A stretch of 64,000 nt of DNA from Kistimonas sp964291485 (GTDB taxonomy: Bacteria > Pseudomonadota > Gammaproteobacteria > Pseudomonadales > Endozoicomonadaceae): contig OZ220224.1 of the NCBI GenBank assembly GCA_964291485.2, positions 1,240,001 to 1,304,000 of the forward strand, given 5' to 3'. Made by a program: the position numbers and the translations under genes. Of this stretch, positions 52,484 through 62,012 are shown one piece after another; the first letter of the stretch is position 1; each line of letters begins with the position of its first letter. The notes under the pieces are model-generated. The model had not been told where the DNA came from and searched no databases. It worked only from the letters and a program-made list of their open reading frames with translations.

Positions 52484-52876
52484 TCATACCCCCCAGAGTG
52501 TTGCAACCAGCACGATGGCGGAGAATCCGACCATGGCGCCGATATGGGCGTTGGTAATCAGTTTGGCGGGCACAAAGGATGTGCCAATCTGAATTCGCAT
52601 GACCTGCGGCACCGCACGGAACCAGGTCAGCGAATGATAGAGTGCCAGTGCCAGCGTGACAGCACTGAACAGGACCATCAGGGGATGAGCCTGCAGCGCA
52701 AGCCATTGTGACCAGGTCTCGGGTCCCTGAATCAGCTTGCCCAGACCAACCAGCAGGTTCAGTGTCCACAACCCGATAAAGACACTGCTCATTTCCCGGA
52801 TCATGTAGTTGCGGTAACTGGTTTGCTTCAGGTACCAGGTTTTGGACATGACGGGTTTGTAGGGACGTCGGCTCAT
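52484..52876 (-). CDS. frdC: Fumarate reductase membrane anchor subunit C
   Basis: The 130-residue three-span anchor starts MSRRPYKPVMSKTWYLKQ, with the conserved YKPVMSKTWYLKQTSYRNYMIREM stretch split over the N-terminal cytoplasmic part. Spans are SSVFIGLWTLNLLVGLG, HPLMVLFSAVTLALALYH and IGAMVGFSAIVLVATLW. It overlaps frdB by 4 bp (ATGA) upstream and frdD downstream. A canonical FrdC length. Confidence 0.92.
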   Translation of the reverse strand: MSRRPYKPVMSKTWYLKQTSYRNYMIREMSSVFIGLWTLNLLVGLGKLIQGPETWSQWLALQAHPLMVLFSAVTLALALYHSLTWFRAVPQVMRIQIGTSFVPAKLITNAHIGAMVGFSAIVLVATLWGV

Positions 52877-53625
52877 GACTTAACTCCCTTGCGAGGCATC
52901 AGGAATGAGAGGGCCCAGTCCTGGGCGCCCATCGCTTTTTCCTGCTGGATGGCACCGGCCGGGTCGACGGATTTCGGGCAGACCTCGGAGCAGACACCAA
53001 CAAACGTACAGCTCCAGACGCCGTTCTTGTCCTGAAGGACTTCTGTGCGCATGGCTTGACCATCATCCCGGCTGTCCAGGTTGTAACGATGGCCAAGTGC
53101 AATCACGGCTGGGCCGGTGAACAACGGGTTCAGGCCAAACTGCGGGCAGGCGGAATAGCACAGCATGCAGTTGATGCACATGGAGAACTGCTTGTAACGG
53201 GCCAGTTCTGCCGGTGTTTGTTTGTAGGTACCTTCGGAAATCGGTTTTTCTGCCGCGTTAATAATGTAGGGTTTAACGGCTTCCAGTTTCTCGATGAAAT
53301 CGGCCGCATCGACGATGAGATCCCGCTCAATCGGGAAATTCGCCAGCGGTTCTACCCTTACGGTGCCCGGGTAGTAATCCCGCAGGAAGGTTTCACAACC
53401 CAGCTTTGGTGTGCCGTTGATCACCATGCCGCAGCTGCCGCATACAGCCATCCGGCAGGACCAGCGATAGGCCAGCGTGGCATCCAGCTCATCCTTGATG
53501 TGGCCCAGTGCATCGAGCAGCGACCAGTCATCCCGGTAGGGAATCTCAAAGGTGCCGAAGCTGGGTTCGTTATCGGTTTCCGGATTGTATCGGAGTACCT
53601 CAAGGGTAATGGTTTGTCCGGTCAT
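52873..53625 (-). CDS. frdB: Fumarate reductase iron-sulfur subunit
   Basis: The 250-residue subunit has the 2Fe-2S motif CRMAVCGSCGMVING ... C (about residues 56-77), the 4Fe-4S motif CINCMLCYSACP and the 3Fe-4S motif CTFVGVCSEVCPKSVDP. It relays electrons from quinol at FrdCD to FAD in FrdA. It overlaps frdA by 4 bp and frdC by 4 bp, so the operon is tightly coupled. All clusters are intact. Confidence 0.97.
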   Translation of the reverse strand: MTGQTITLEVLRYNPETDNEPSFGTFEIPYRDDWSLLDALGHIKDELDATLAYRWSCRMAVCGSCGMVINGTPKLGCETFLRDYYPGTVRVEPLANFPIERDLIVDAADFIEKLEAVKPYIINAAEKPISEGTYKQTPAELARYKQFSMCINCMLCYSACPQFGLNPLFTGPAVIALGHRYNLDSRDDGQAMRTEVLQDKNGVWSCTFVGVCSEVCPKSVDPAGAIQQEKAMGAQDWALSFLMPRKGVKS

Positions 53626-55400
53626 GGGGTCTTCTCCACACGGGGCTGCTCGGCGGCGGCGCCGTAGAGGCGTTCTTCCGGCTGGGACCGGGTGATGTTG
53701 ACGTTTTCGTAGTCGATGCGCGGTGCGCCATCACCATTGCTGGTGGCCAACGTGTGTTTCAGGAAGTTCTGGTCATCGCGCTTCTCATACCCGTCAAGTC
53801 GCTGGTGGGCACCTCGGGACTCTTTTCGCAGCAACGCTGAAAGCGCAATCGTGTGGGCGATTTCCAGGGATGACTTCAGTTCAAGGGCCATCAACAGCTC
53901 GGTGTTGAATACGCGGCTTTGGTCTTCCATGGTGATGTGATTGAAGCGATCACGCAGTACAGCGATGGTGTCGACACCCTGCTGCATCTCCTCACCCAGC
54001 CGGTAGATGCCAAAACAATCTTCCATGGTTTTCACCATTTCGTGGCGAATATGGGACACCTTCTCTGTACCCTTGGCTGTGCGCAGGTAGTCGATGGCGC
54101 CAATATGGTGGCGACCTTGATCCTGAAGCGTGTTTTCAGCGCTGAAGTCCGTCTGTGAAGCAAATTCTGCGGCTTTTTCACCGGCCACTTTCCCGAAGAC
54201 AGCCAATTCTGCCAGCGAGTTGGAACCCAGCCGGTTGGCGCCATGCATGCCCACGCTGGAACATTCGCCAACCGCAAAAAGACCAGGAAGTGCGCAGGCG
54301 GTCATATCAGTACGGATACCGCCCATGGTGTAGTGGACGGCAGGGCGCACCGGAACCGGTTCATGCACAGCGTCCACGCCCAGGTAGTTCTTGGCGAGAG
54401 AGCAGATCAGCGGCAGACGTTCCTTGAGTTTCTTTTCGCCCAAATGGCGAAGATCCAGGTGAACGGCATCGCCCAACGGGGTCTTGATGGTGCGACCCTT
54501 GCGCTGCTCATGCCAGAATGCCTGACTCAGCTTGTCCCGGGGACCCAGCTCCATGGTCTTGTTCTGGGGTTCGCCAATCGGGGTTTCCGGTCCGAGACCA
54601 TAATCCTGCAGGTAGCGATAACCGTCTTTGTTAAGCAGAATCCCGCCTTCACCCCGGCAGCCTTCGGTCATCAGGATGCCGGAGCCGGGCAGGCCGGTAG
54701 GATGATATTGAACGAATTCCATGTCACGCAGCGGAACACCGGCGCGGTAAGCCATGGCTATACCATCACCGGTGACGATCGCGCCGTTGGTATTGAAACG
54801 GAATACGCGCCCAGCGCCGCCTGTTGCGAGAATGACTGACTTGGCCAAAAACAGCTTGGGTTCACCGGTTTTGACTTCGATGGCAACCAGACCCTGGCAG
54901 CGGCCGTCCTCAACAATCAGATCTGTCGCGAAATATTCATCAAATCGCTCGATGGAGGGGTATTTCGTGGAAGTCTGGAACAGCGTGTGGAGCATGTGGA
55001 AGCCGGTCTTGTCGGCGGCAAACCAGGTACGCTCGATTTTCATGCCGCCGAAGCGGCGGACGTTCACCGAGCCGTCATCCTTACGGGACCAGGGGCAGCC
55101 CCAGTGCTCCAGGCGAACCATCTCTTCGGTGGCATTGGCCACAAAGTAGTCGACGACATCCTGGTCGCATAACCAGTCGCCGCCGGAAACAGTATCGTTG
55201 AAATGATGTTCAAGGGAATCATGCGCCTGTACGACACCAGCGGATCCACCTTCCGCCGCAACCGTATGGCTGCGCATGGGATACACCTTGGAGATAAGGG
55301 CGATCTTGAGTGCCGGGTTGCTCTCGGCCACGGCAATGGCTGAGCGCAGTCCGGCGCCGCCTGCGCCAACAATGGCAACGTCGGTCTTGATGACCTCCAT
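53622..55400 (-). CDS. frdA: Fumarate reductase flavoprotein subunit
   Basis: The 592-residue FAD-binding catalytic subunit reduces fumarate to succinate in anaerobic respiration. The N-terminal dinucleotide motif is VAIVGAGGAGLRSAIAVAE, then the flavinylation site SHTVAAEGGSAG (His linked to FAD). The active-site region YHPTGLPGSGILMTEGCRGEGG contains substrate-binding residues, and HDMMGGIRT-like HYTMGGIRTD follows. It is the first gene of frdABCD, divergent from nothing close: 210 bp upstream is the end of a SanA-like gene. Confidence 0.97.
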   Translation of the reverse strand: MEVIKTDVAIVGAGGAGLRSAIAVAESNPALKIALISKVYPMRSHTVAAEGGSAGVVQAHDSLEHHFNDTVSGGDWLCDQDVVDYFVANATEEMVRLEHWGCPWSRKDDGSVNVRRFGGMKIERTWFAADKTGFHMLHTLFQTSTKYPSIERFDEYFATDLIVEDGRCQGLVAIEVKTGEPKLFLAKSVILATGGAGRVFRFNTNGAIVTGDGIAMAYRAGVPLRDMEFVQYHPTGLPGSGILMTEGCRGEGGILLNKDGYRYLQDYGLGPETPIGEPQNKTMELGPRDKLSQAFWHEQRKGRTIKTPLGDAVHLDLRHLGEKKLKERLPLICSLAKNYLGVDAVHEPVPVRPAVHYTMGGIRTDMTACALPGLFAVGECSSVGMHGANRLGSNSLAELAVFGKVAGEKAAEFASQTDFSAENTLQDQGRHHIGAIDYLRTAKGTEKVSHIRHEMVKTMEDCFGIYRLGEEMQQGVDTIAVLRDRFNHITMEDQSRVFNTELLMALELKSSLEIAHTIALSALLRKESRGAHQRLDGYEKRDDQNFLKHTLATSNGDGAPRIDYENVNITRSQPEERLYGAAAEQPRVEKTP

Positions 55401-55561
55401 AGTAACGCCAACCTGTCTCTTCTATGGCCTGTCGTGCTGCCGGGCAGCCGTCAGGCTTTTGTTAATGGAAATGGGGCAAAAAACCCCAAAGGCTATCAGG
55501 TAATAAGGTGACGAATGTTGATATAGCGCAAGGATGGGAGGGTGTATAGCTGAAGAGACCT

Positions 55562-55588
55562 GTGCGCTTCCCTAGGTAGGAAGCGCAC
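55562..55588. terminator. Hairpin between frdA and the SanA-like gene
   Basis: A 10-bp perfect stem (GTGCGCTTCC / GGAAGCGCAC) with a 7-base loop CTAGGTA lies 22 bp after the SanA-like gene stop (minus strand) and 162 bp upstream of frdA. No T tract is present on the minus strand. It may stop read-through into the frd control region, or act as an operator. Confidence 0.5.
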
Positions 55589-55609
55589 GTTATTTTACAC
55601 CGGCACTTC

Positions 55610-56350
55610 CTAGGTGGGTGGTGTTTCGCCTATCACGATAGGGTCACCCAGAAACCGTGGTTCTGTTTTGAGCAGCCGGGCTTCCAGGACAGCCAACAGG
55701 CGGGCCAGGGTTTCCCTGATTCGGTTGCTATAGTCTGAAGTCGGGAATTTTCCGTGAGCATTGTAGGCAATGGCGTCAATACCCTGTTCACGGGCAATGA
55801 AGATAGCCCGTTCATTTTGATATGACTGGGAAATAATGGTGAACGGCGCCAGCCCGAAGACCTTATAGGCGCGTACGATGGAGTCCAGTGTTCTGAAACC
55901 TGCATAATCCCGGTAGATACGGTCAGCCGGTACGCCCATGGCCATCAGGTCTGCCCGCATACGGGTGGGTTCATCGTAGTAGCGGGTAGCGTTGTCTCCA
56001 CTGACGAGGATGTAACGTATTTTTCCCGCGTTCAGCAGTTCGGTGACCGCTTCCAGGCGACGGAGATAGTGGCCATTGGGCAGGCCGTCACGGGTATAGC
56101 GACTGGTGCCGAGGACCACGCCGACCTGGTTGACGGGCAATCGATTGATATCACTGTAGAGATAACCGGTTGCACGGTCTGACACCAGCCGGTCACAGGC
56201 ATGAACAAGGACGCCGGCAACAATACCCAGCAGTACCGTGACTGCAAAGAGCGTGATCGGCCATGTCCTTTTTCCGTTACCCGCCATCTTGGCTTGTGAT
56301 CCTTGCCCTGTCAGGGACTGCGAGGCGTTTATGGTATTGACTGCTTCCAT
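55610..56350 (-). CDS. sanA-like: SanA/YdcF-family (DUF218) membrane protein
   Basis: The 246-residue protein has one N-terminal membrane span (about 31-50, ITLFAVTVLLGIVAGVLVHA) and a periplasmic DUF218 domain with the strings VVLGTSRYTRDGLPNGHYLRRLEAV and ILVSGDNATRYYDEPTRMRADL. E. coli SanA is tied to vancomycin tolerance and envelope barrier at high temperature. The length is normal. The upstream neighbour is a universal stress protein 73 bp away; they may be cotranscribed. Confidence 0.9.
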   Translation of the reverse strand: MEAVNTINASQSLTGQGSQAKMAGNGKRTWPITLFAVTVLLGIVAGVLVHACDRLVSDRATGYLYSDINRLPVNQVGVVLGTSRYTRDGLPNGHYLRRLEAVTELLNAGKIRYILVSGDNATRYYDEPTRMRADLMAMGVPADRIYRDYAGFRTLDSIVRAYKVFGLAPFTIISQSYQNERAIFIAREQGIDAIAYNAHGKFPTSDYSNRIRETLARLLAVLEARLLKTEPRFLGDPIVIGETPPT

Positions 56351-56422
56351 GAAGTTAGCCTACTTGAAGCGGTGAGGGCGCGTAAAGCCTGAATCCTGAG
56401 CCTGTGGCGACTTTTTGAAGGG

Positions 56423-57349
56423 TCAGTGATCGGGCCTTGCGATCAACAATGAGCTTTTGACACTGGTTGCAACATTTTCGGCGGTATTGCCGATCATGAA
56501 TTTCTCCAGACCGCGACGGGCATGAGTGCCCATGATCATTAAATCAACACCTAACTCTTCATCCAGCCGGCAGATTTCTTCCGATGCACGACCGCGGATC
56601 AGGTGGGCTGTTACGTTCTCCCCATGCTTCAAGCCCGCCTCTGATAACAGATGCTGGAACCGTTTCATATGGTCTTCTTTCAGGACATTTTCCAGTTTTG
56701 TATGTAGATTCGGAGGCGCATGATGTCGGGCACGGGTCATGTAATCTTCACCAATCAGGCGCCAGGTGTGCACAGCATGAAGCTGGGCCTGTTGGAGTTC
56801 GGCCAGTTGTCGGCCCAGTTCCAGCAGGCGGATGTTCAGTGCCTCATTGTCCGGGGCGGTATCCACGGCGACCAGCAGGGTTTTGAGTGTGACCGGATGA
56901 TCCGGCTGCTCCTCTGCCAGCAGCAATACCGGAGCAACAGAAAGGCGCAGAACATTGAGATCGTTGCCTGATAAACGACGCTGCCCGAGAAAGTGATGGT
57001 ATTCCGCAGATTTTACCACCAGATCGACCTTGCGATGCTGGATCTCTCGGATCAGGCAGTCGACAGGGTTTCCCCAGACCAGGTCAGCCGTTGCATGCAG
57101 GCCTGCTGCTTCAGCCTGTGCCAAACAGGCATCCAGTACGACCTGACACTCCTGCGCACGGCTTTTTTTCAGCAGGCCGATATCAAAGGGGATGGGGCCC
57201 ACGAGCTGGGGGATGTTTTCTTCAAACACCATGAAAGTCAAATGGGCGTTGCAGGCCCTGGCCAGTTGCAGCGATAGACTCAGCTGGCGTGGGTCGCAGA
57301 CGGCTTCGGCACGAATAATCGGCACCAGTATTTCTGATATCTGCTGCAT
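56423..57349 (-). CDS. Tandem universal stress protein (two Usp domains)
   Basis: The 308-residue cytoplasmic protein has two Usp domains (about residues 6-150 and 160-306). The second holds the ATP-binding pattern G-x2-G-x9-G-N/T in MGTHARRGLEKFMIGNTAENV. The first lacks that pattern (KSAEYHHFLGQRRLSG), so it is probably structural, as in UspE. The start at MQQISEILVPI (57349) is preferred with GGGAG upstream; the frame opens 20 codons earlier. Confidence 0.9.
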   Translation of the reverse strand: MQQISEILVPIIRAEAVCDPRQLSLSLQLARACNAHLTFMVFEENIPQLVGPIPFDIGLLKKSRAQECQVVLDACLAQAEAAGLHATADLVWGNPVDCLIREIQHRKVDLVVKSAEYHHFLGQRRLSGNDLNVLRLSVAPVLLLAEEQPDHPVTLKTLLVAVDTAPDNEALNIRLLELGRQLAELQQAQLHAVHTWRLIGEDYMTRARHHAPPNLHTKLENVLKEDHMKRFQHLLSEAGLKHGENVTAHLIRGRASEEICRLDEELGVDLMIMGTHARRGLEKFMIGNTAENVATSVKSSLLIARPDH

Positions 57350-57485
57350 GGCAATGGTTCTCCCACGATGACGGATTGGGATAGCAATACGTTTTTTGGG
57401 GATAAACATAGACCAGTGTGCCGCTGCCGGCCGGAAGATTCAGACTAGCAGCAGAAGAGGGATTACATCAGGTCACTGGCGATGG

Positions 57486-58721
57486 TTAATTATCTTCAAC
57501 CTGTAACTGTTCCAGGATCGGGGAGCCTGCCCCGACGACCTGGTATCGGGTGGTTTGCAGATGGTCGGCAATCCGTTGCAGGGACTGCTCCGGTACCCCC
57601 AGCATTTTGAATGAAACGGTTTCGCGTCGTTTGGGCTGATCAATATAACGGTGGACGTTATTGAGAATCTGCTGCCAGCTGGAAGCCCGGCTGGCGAGCC
57701 CTGCATCTATCAGAATATTGTTGTAAACATCCGCTGCGACAAAGAGAACCGGCAACCCCTGCCAGGCAGCCTGGAAACCCGTGGTGGACTTATGGGTAAC
57801 AACCAGATCCGCCACAGTTGCCAGCTGTGCAGTGGAAGTGCTGACGTCCCTGACGCTGGCGTTGGTCAGCGGCAAGGCTGCTACGGCATTCCGTTCAAGC
57901 TGGCCATCGGTGTTGGGATGGGGGGCAATCAGAACCTGGAGGTCGGGGCGTTCAGCCATGGCTTGAAGGAAAAGCTGCAACCATTGTTCATACTCATCGC
58001 CATAGCCACCGGTAAAGAGAATCACCGGGCGCTTTGGATCAAGGGCAAGGCGTTGTTTCTCTTGTGCTTCATTCGTGATCAGGAAAACAATGTCCCATTG
58101 TTCCAGGGCGGGATTACCGCTGATAGATATTTGGCTGTTGGCGAAAGCGGGGAGTTTTCCTGCATCCACAGCCTGGTAGTGGCCGGGAAGGAGCAGTTCA
58201 TCCACTCCTGTAGTTGTTTCCAGCCAGGGAACCACATAGTGCGACTGACTGATCAGGTCGAAGTTGTCATAAAACGCCATCGTGGTTGCGCCAGCGGTCT
58301 TGAAACGGTTGGCAAGCTGCGCCTGTATCGCATGGGACATGCCGGCAACGACGATGGCTGGACGAAATTGTGTGACGATACGTTCGAGCGTCTCTCTATC
58401 GAGTTGTTGTGTTCTGTCGTCGGTTGCGTTTTCTGACAATGAGCCGAGAGTGTTGAGTAGGACTGCTTCTGTCTGGTTGGCAAAGACAGTATCTGCCTGC
58501 CCCATGGTCAGTACCTGTGCGCTCAGATTTCGGCGGGTCAGTTCAGGTAAAAGCAGGTTGAAGACCTGACTTTCTCCCTGGTCATTGGCAATCAGTAAGA
58601 TGTCGACGGTTTCACTGGCGGGTGCCGGGTCGGATTCGGTTTGCTGCGCGAATGAGCCACAGCCCGTCACCAGCAGAAATGGCAGGAAAAAGAAAAATGA
58701 GACCGGTAATCGTGTTTTCAT
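57486..58721 (-). CDS. Lipoprotein with a glycosyltransferase/epimerase-like fold
   Basis: The 411-residue protein has a lipoprotein signal peptide with lipobox LLVTGC (Cys at residue 21), so it is anchored to a membrane. The body resembles a two-domain GT-B or UDP-GlcNAc 2-epimerase fold: N-terminal DILLIANDQGESQVFNLLLPEL and a C-terminal half with KRPVILFTGGYGDEYEQWLQLF, LIAPHPNTDGQLERN and ADLVVTHKSTTGFQAAWQGLP (the K-S-T-T-G-x-x-A-A-W pattern). No catalytic assignment is secure. A periplasmic lipoprotein with this fold is unusual because sugar nucleotides are cytoplasmic. Confidence 0.75.
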   Translation of the reverse strand: MKTRLPVSFFFFLPFLLVTGCGSFAQQTESDPAPASETVDILLIANDQGESQVFNLLLPELTRRNLSAQVLTMGQADTVFANQTEAVLLNTLGSLSENATDDRTQQLDRETLERIVTQFRPAIVVAGMSHAIQAQLANRFKTAGATTMAFYDNFDLISQSHYVVPWLETTTGVDELLLPGHYQAVDAGKLPAFANSQISISGNPALEQWDIVFLITNEAQEKQRLALDPKRPVILFTGGYGDEYEQWLQLFLQAMAERPDLQVLIAPHPNTDGQLERNAVAALPLTNASVRDVSTSTAQLATVADLVVTHKSTTGFQAAWQGLPVLFVAADVYNNILIDAGLASRASSWQQILNNVHRYIDQPKRRETVSFKMLGVPEQSLQRIADHLQTTRYQVVGAGSPILEQLQVEDN

Positions 58722-58809
58722 TGGCCACCCCCTGGCAACAGAATCCTGATTATAGAATCAGACTGTGCCAGAAGGGGATGGTTTCATTGGTTTACGCCAT
58801 CAGCGGATG

Positions 58810-59898
58810 TTATTTGCGCACCAGGTAAACGCCGCATTCCGCATGATGGGTATAGGGGAACTGGTCAAACAGGGCGAAGCGTTCGATCCGGTGGGTCTGG
58901 CTCAGGGTATCCAGGTTGGCCTGCAGGGTTTCGGGATTGCAGGATATATAAATGATGCGCTCGAAGCGTTGCACCAGGGCTTCGGTGCCCTTGTCCAGAC
59001 CGGCGCGTGGCGGATCGACCAGTACGGTGGAGAAGTCGTAGCTGTCCAGATCGATGTCCTGAAGGCGACGGAAGGGGCGCTCCTTGTTCATCGCCTGGGT
59101 AAATTCTTCGCTGGACATCCGCGCAATCTCGGCATTCTCCACACCATTCAGGGCGAAGTTATGAAGCGCTGACTTGACCGAGGATTTGGAAATCTCTGTG
59201 GCTAATACCCGCTGAAACTGCTCGGATAGCACGCAGGTAAAATTGGCATTGCCGCAGTAGAGCTCCAGCAGGTCGCCGGAAGAACCCTGTGCAATATTGG
59301 CAGCCCAACCCAACATCTGTTCGTTAATTCCCGCGTTGGGTTGGGTGAAGCTGTTTTCCACTTGCTGGTAGTGCCATTGCTTGTCGTTGACCGTCAGGGT
59401 CTCGGTGACAGAGTCCTGATCCAGCACCAGCTTCTGCTTTCTGGCGCGACCAATGATATGGATGTTGAACTGTTCACGCAGGGGGCGGACGGCCTCCAGC
59501 CATTGATCATCCAGCTTCTTGTGGTAGATCAGGCTAACCAGGGCTTCCCCGGTCTGGGTTGTCAGGAACTCCACCTGGAACAGTTTGCGACGCAGTATCT
59601 CCTGCTCGCACAACGCATCCAGTAAAGGCTGCATCAGGCTGTTAATACGTTCCGAGGCGACCGGGAAGTCGGTCAGGAAAAACGGTTCGGACTTATTGCC
59701 CGGCGCGAACATGGCGTAATGAGCCCGGTCATCCTGATGCCAGATGTGAAATTCTGCCCGCATACGGTAGTGGGACGGGGAAGAGCGGAAGACTTCCAGT
59801 GCCGGCGGTGCAAAGGGAGCAAACATCGCCTCGATCCGGTCGGCTTTTTCCCGGAGCAGGTCATCATAGCGTTCAGGTTGTACGGTATCCGTCGACAT
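58810..59898 (-). CDS. trmA: tRNA (uracil-5-)-methyltransferase TrmA
   Basis: The 362-residue SAM-dependent enzyme forms m5U54 in the T loop of tRNA. The start at ATG 59898 (MSTDTVQPERYDDLL) is preceded by AGGCGAG; the frame opens 17 codons earlier. Motifs are DLLELYCGNANFTCVLSEQF (SAM binding), LVDPPRAGLDKGTEALV, and the catalytic Cys in YISCNPETLQANLDTL near residue 321. The length matches E. coli TrmA (366 residues). A stand-alone gene. Confidence 0.97.
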   Translation of the reverse strand: MSTDTVQPERYDDLLREKADRIEAMFAPFAPPALEVFRSSPSHYRMRAEFHIWHQDDRAHYAMFAPGNKSEPFFLTDFPVASERINSLMQPLLDALCEQEILRRKLFQVEFLTTQTGEALVSLIYHKKLDDQWLEAVRPLREQFNIHIIGRARKQKLVLDQDSVTETLTVNDKQWHYQQVENSFTQPNAGINEQMLGWAANIAQGSSGDLLELYCGNANFTCVLSEQFQRVLATEISKSSVKSALHNFALNGVENAEIARMSSEEFTQAMNKERPFRRLQDIDLDSYDFSTVLVDPPRAGLDKGTEALVQRFERIIYISCNPETLQANLDTLSQTHRIERFALFDQFPYTHHAECGVYLVRK

Positions 59899-60154
59899 CG
59901 GGCCTCGCCTGGATTCAGTGGACAGGGGTAAAACGAATAAGGCGGGCATGATACCTGAGCAGGGTATAAAGGAAAGTCGGATATCAACGGATAAGGGTGC
60001 GGCCTTTTGACGCGGGTAATTGTCAGCAATTCTTCAGTCAATAATAGGAGAAGTGAAAAGGTTGCTTTTTTGCTCGGCGTGCCATGGCGATTGGCTATGT
60101 GTATAGGCTTAAGTACCTACTACGTATAGCCACAACCTTTTTAGTGATCTTTTT

Positions 60155-60970
60155 GTGAAACGATTTTCATCAACGCCTCCTGCTCTTTGCGGAGGTGCAC
60201 TTGGTACTGGTTTCTGCTCCACCGACCATCTTTTCTATAACGCCTTACCGCCTCTGGCAGCCTTGCAGGAGGAAATACAACATTATTTCATGGCCTTGGG
60301 ATTTGACAGTTTCTCCTATGACGGCATTTCGATGTTCAGTTCGTTCACTCCCGAGGACAAAAATTCCCTGTTTCCGATAGTGGGGAGTGGCAACAGGACC
60401 CACCGTATCGCGACATTAGACAACCGGCTGATCACTGAGTACTTTCAGGCACTGGCGCCGGATTATCGTATTTGGCCCCATATTCTCTCAAGCCGGCGAC
60501 TTTTCATTCGGCCGGCGCCTGATCTTCAAGATACGCGGCAACGCGATATTCATACCTTCTGGAATGATCACAGAATTCATTCACAGCTGTTCATTAATAT
60601 GCAGGAAATGACCGGAGATACCTGGCACTGCACATTTATTCTCAACAGCCGCCTCACCAATGAAGCGCTGGAACGACACATTGAAGAACACAGGGAAGCG
60701 ATCCTGATGGGTTGCCATTACTACCACAACCTGTTGATGCTGGGTTACCGGGATTATTTTAACCCCTGGCGTGCAAGCGGCGTTATCAGTGACCGGGCCA
60801 TTGAAGTCTTGCAGCTGGCTGGTGAGGGACAATCCAGCAAATATATCGCAAAGGTGACCGGTCTTAGTGAAAAAGGGGTGAACTATCACCTGGACCAGCT
60901 TCGGGAGCTGCTGGGCGCGAATAATCGGGTCAATCTCATTGCCCGTGCAAAGGATATGAAGCTGATCTGA
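60155..60970 (+). CDS. LuxR-type transcription regulator, first copy
   Basis: The 271-residue cytoplasmic regulator has a C-terminal LuxR helix-turn-helix (about residues 205-265): SDRAIEVLQLAGEGQSSKYIA, GLSEKGVNYHLDQLRELLG, ANNRVNLIARAKDMKLI. The N-terminal 180 residues have the size of an autoinducer-binding domain, but the usual W-x3-Y and Asp-Pro cluster is not visible. GTG 60155 is the start. No luxI synthase is seen. A second copy of equal length follows 80 bp later; both are just before a Tad pilus operon, which they may regulate. Confidence 0.85.
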   Translation: MKRFSSTPPALCGGALGTGFCSTDHLFYNALPPLAALQEEIQHYFMALGFDSFSYDGISMFSSFTPEDKNSLFPIVGSGNRTHRIATLDNRLITEYFQALAPDYRIWPHILSSRRLFIRPAPDLQDTRQRDIHTFWNDHRIHSQLFINMQEMTGDTWHCTFILNSRLTNEALERHIEEHREAILMGCHYYHNLLMLGYRDYFNPWRASGVISDRAIEVLQLAGEGQSSKYIAKVTGLSEKGVNYHLDQLRELLGANNRVNLIARAKDMKLI

Positions 60971-61050
60971 TGGTGCTCGTAATCTCTGGCTGTATCTAGG
61001 GAGGTCATTTGGGATCGTTTTTTGAAAGCAATAATATTCAGGAAGCTGGG

Positions 61051-61866
61051 ATGAATTTGATTCGAAGCGTACAGCATTTTTACCCTGTAGACCTGAGTAC
61101 GATTCGTTTATCTTCCTGCAAGGAACACTGGCCGGGTGAGGCGTTGCCGCTGGCGGTGCTCAATGAGCATCTTCAACAGACTTTCCGGGAGATGGGCTTT
61201 GACGGCTATCTCTATTACGGCCTTGCCGATGTTTTGCCGGATCATGATCCAGTCAAGGCCGAACGGCTCAGTTTGAATAATATCCGTGAGCACCCCCGTT
61301 TTATCGGCACCCTGAAAGCTGATTTCATGCGTGATTTCTTCCGGCAGACCGGTGGCGATTCCCGGATGTGGCCGCAGATTCGGGCCGGTGACCAAATCTT
61401 CCAGCGCCTTCCTCTGGATCGCACCATTCAAATCCAGCGCCGTGTGCATGATTTTCTGACTGACCACCATATCCATTCCCAACTGTTTATCCCGATGCGC
61501 CCCATGACGGGGGATGCATGGCATTGTCAGTTCTTGTTAAACAGTCGAATGCCACCTGCCGAGCTCAGTCGATGGCTGCTGGATAAACAGCATGAGCTCC
61601 TGACGACTTGTAGTTATTTCCACGCTTTACTGATGCGCGATTATCACCAGTATTTCAATCCCTGGCTGGCGGGTGATGTTATTTGTGACCGGGCGCTGGA
61701 TGTCCTGACCCTGACGGCTGATGGATTCAGCAGCCGGGATGTTGCCAAAAAAGTGAACCTCAGTGAGAAAGGTGTCAATTATCACCTCACCCAGTTGCGG
61801 GAGTTACTGGGCGCCAATAACCGGGTGCATCTTGTGTCTGTGGCCAAGGATATGATGCTTATTTAA
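61051..61866 (+). CDS. LuxR-type transcription regulator, second copy
   Basis: The 271-residue paralogue of the preceding gene is placed at ATG 61051 with AGGAAG upstream; a TTG start at 61009 behind GGGAGGT is the alternative and would add 14 residues. Choosing 61051 gives exactly the same length as the first copy. The C-terminal segments LSEKGVNYHLTQLRELLGANNRV and AKDMMLI are almost identical to the first copy, whereas the N-terminal sensing domains are diverged (DLSTIRLSSCKEHWPG). The typical homoserine-lactone residues are again absent. Confidence 0.85.
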   Translation: MNLIRSVQHFYPVDLSTIRLSSCKEHWPGEALPLAVLNEHLQQTFREMGFDGYLYYGLADVLPDHDPVKAERLSLNNIREHPRFIGTLKADFMRDFFRQTGGDSRMWPQIRAGDQIFQRLPLDRTIQIQRRVHDFLTDHHIHSQLFIPMRPMTGDAWHCQFLLNSRMPPAELSRWLLDKQHELLTTCSYFHALLMRDYHQYFNPWLAGDVICDRALDVLTLTADGFSSRDVAKKVNLSEKGVNYHLTQLRELLGANNRVHLVSVAKDMMLI

Positions 61867-62012
61867 AGCGGTGGTATCCGATGTTCGCCGTATTTTTGAT
61901 TCATATCAGTCTTTGCGTGAGATGACTGGCATTTTTGCCAGTTAACACACAGTTACATAAATTCTATCTTGTCCTTGCGTTCAACAACATGGCCTTTGTA
62001 GGGGGGCTTGTC

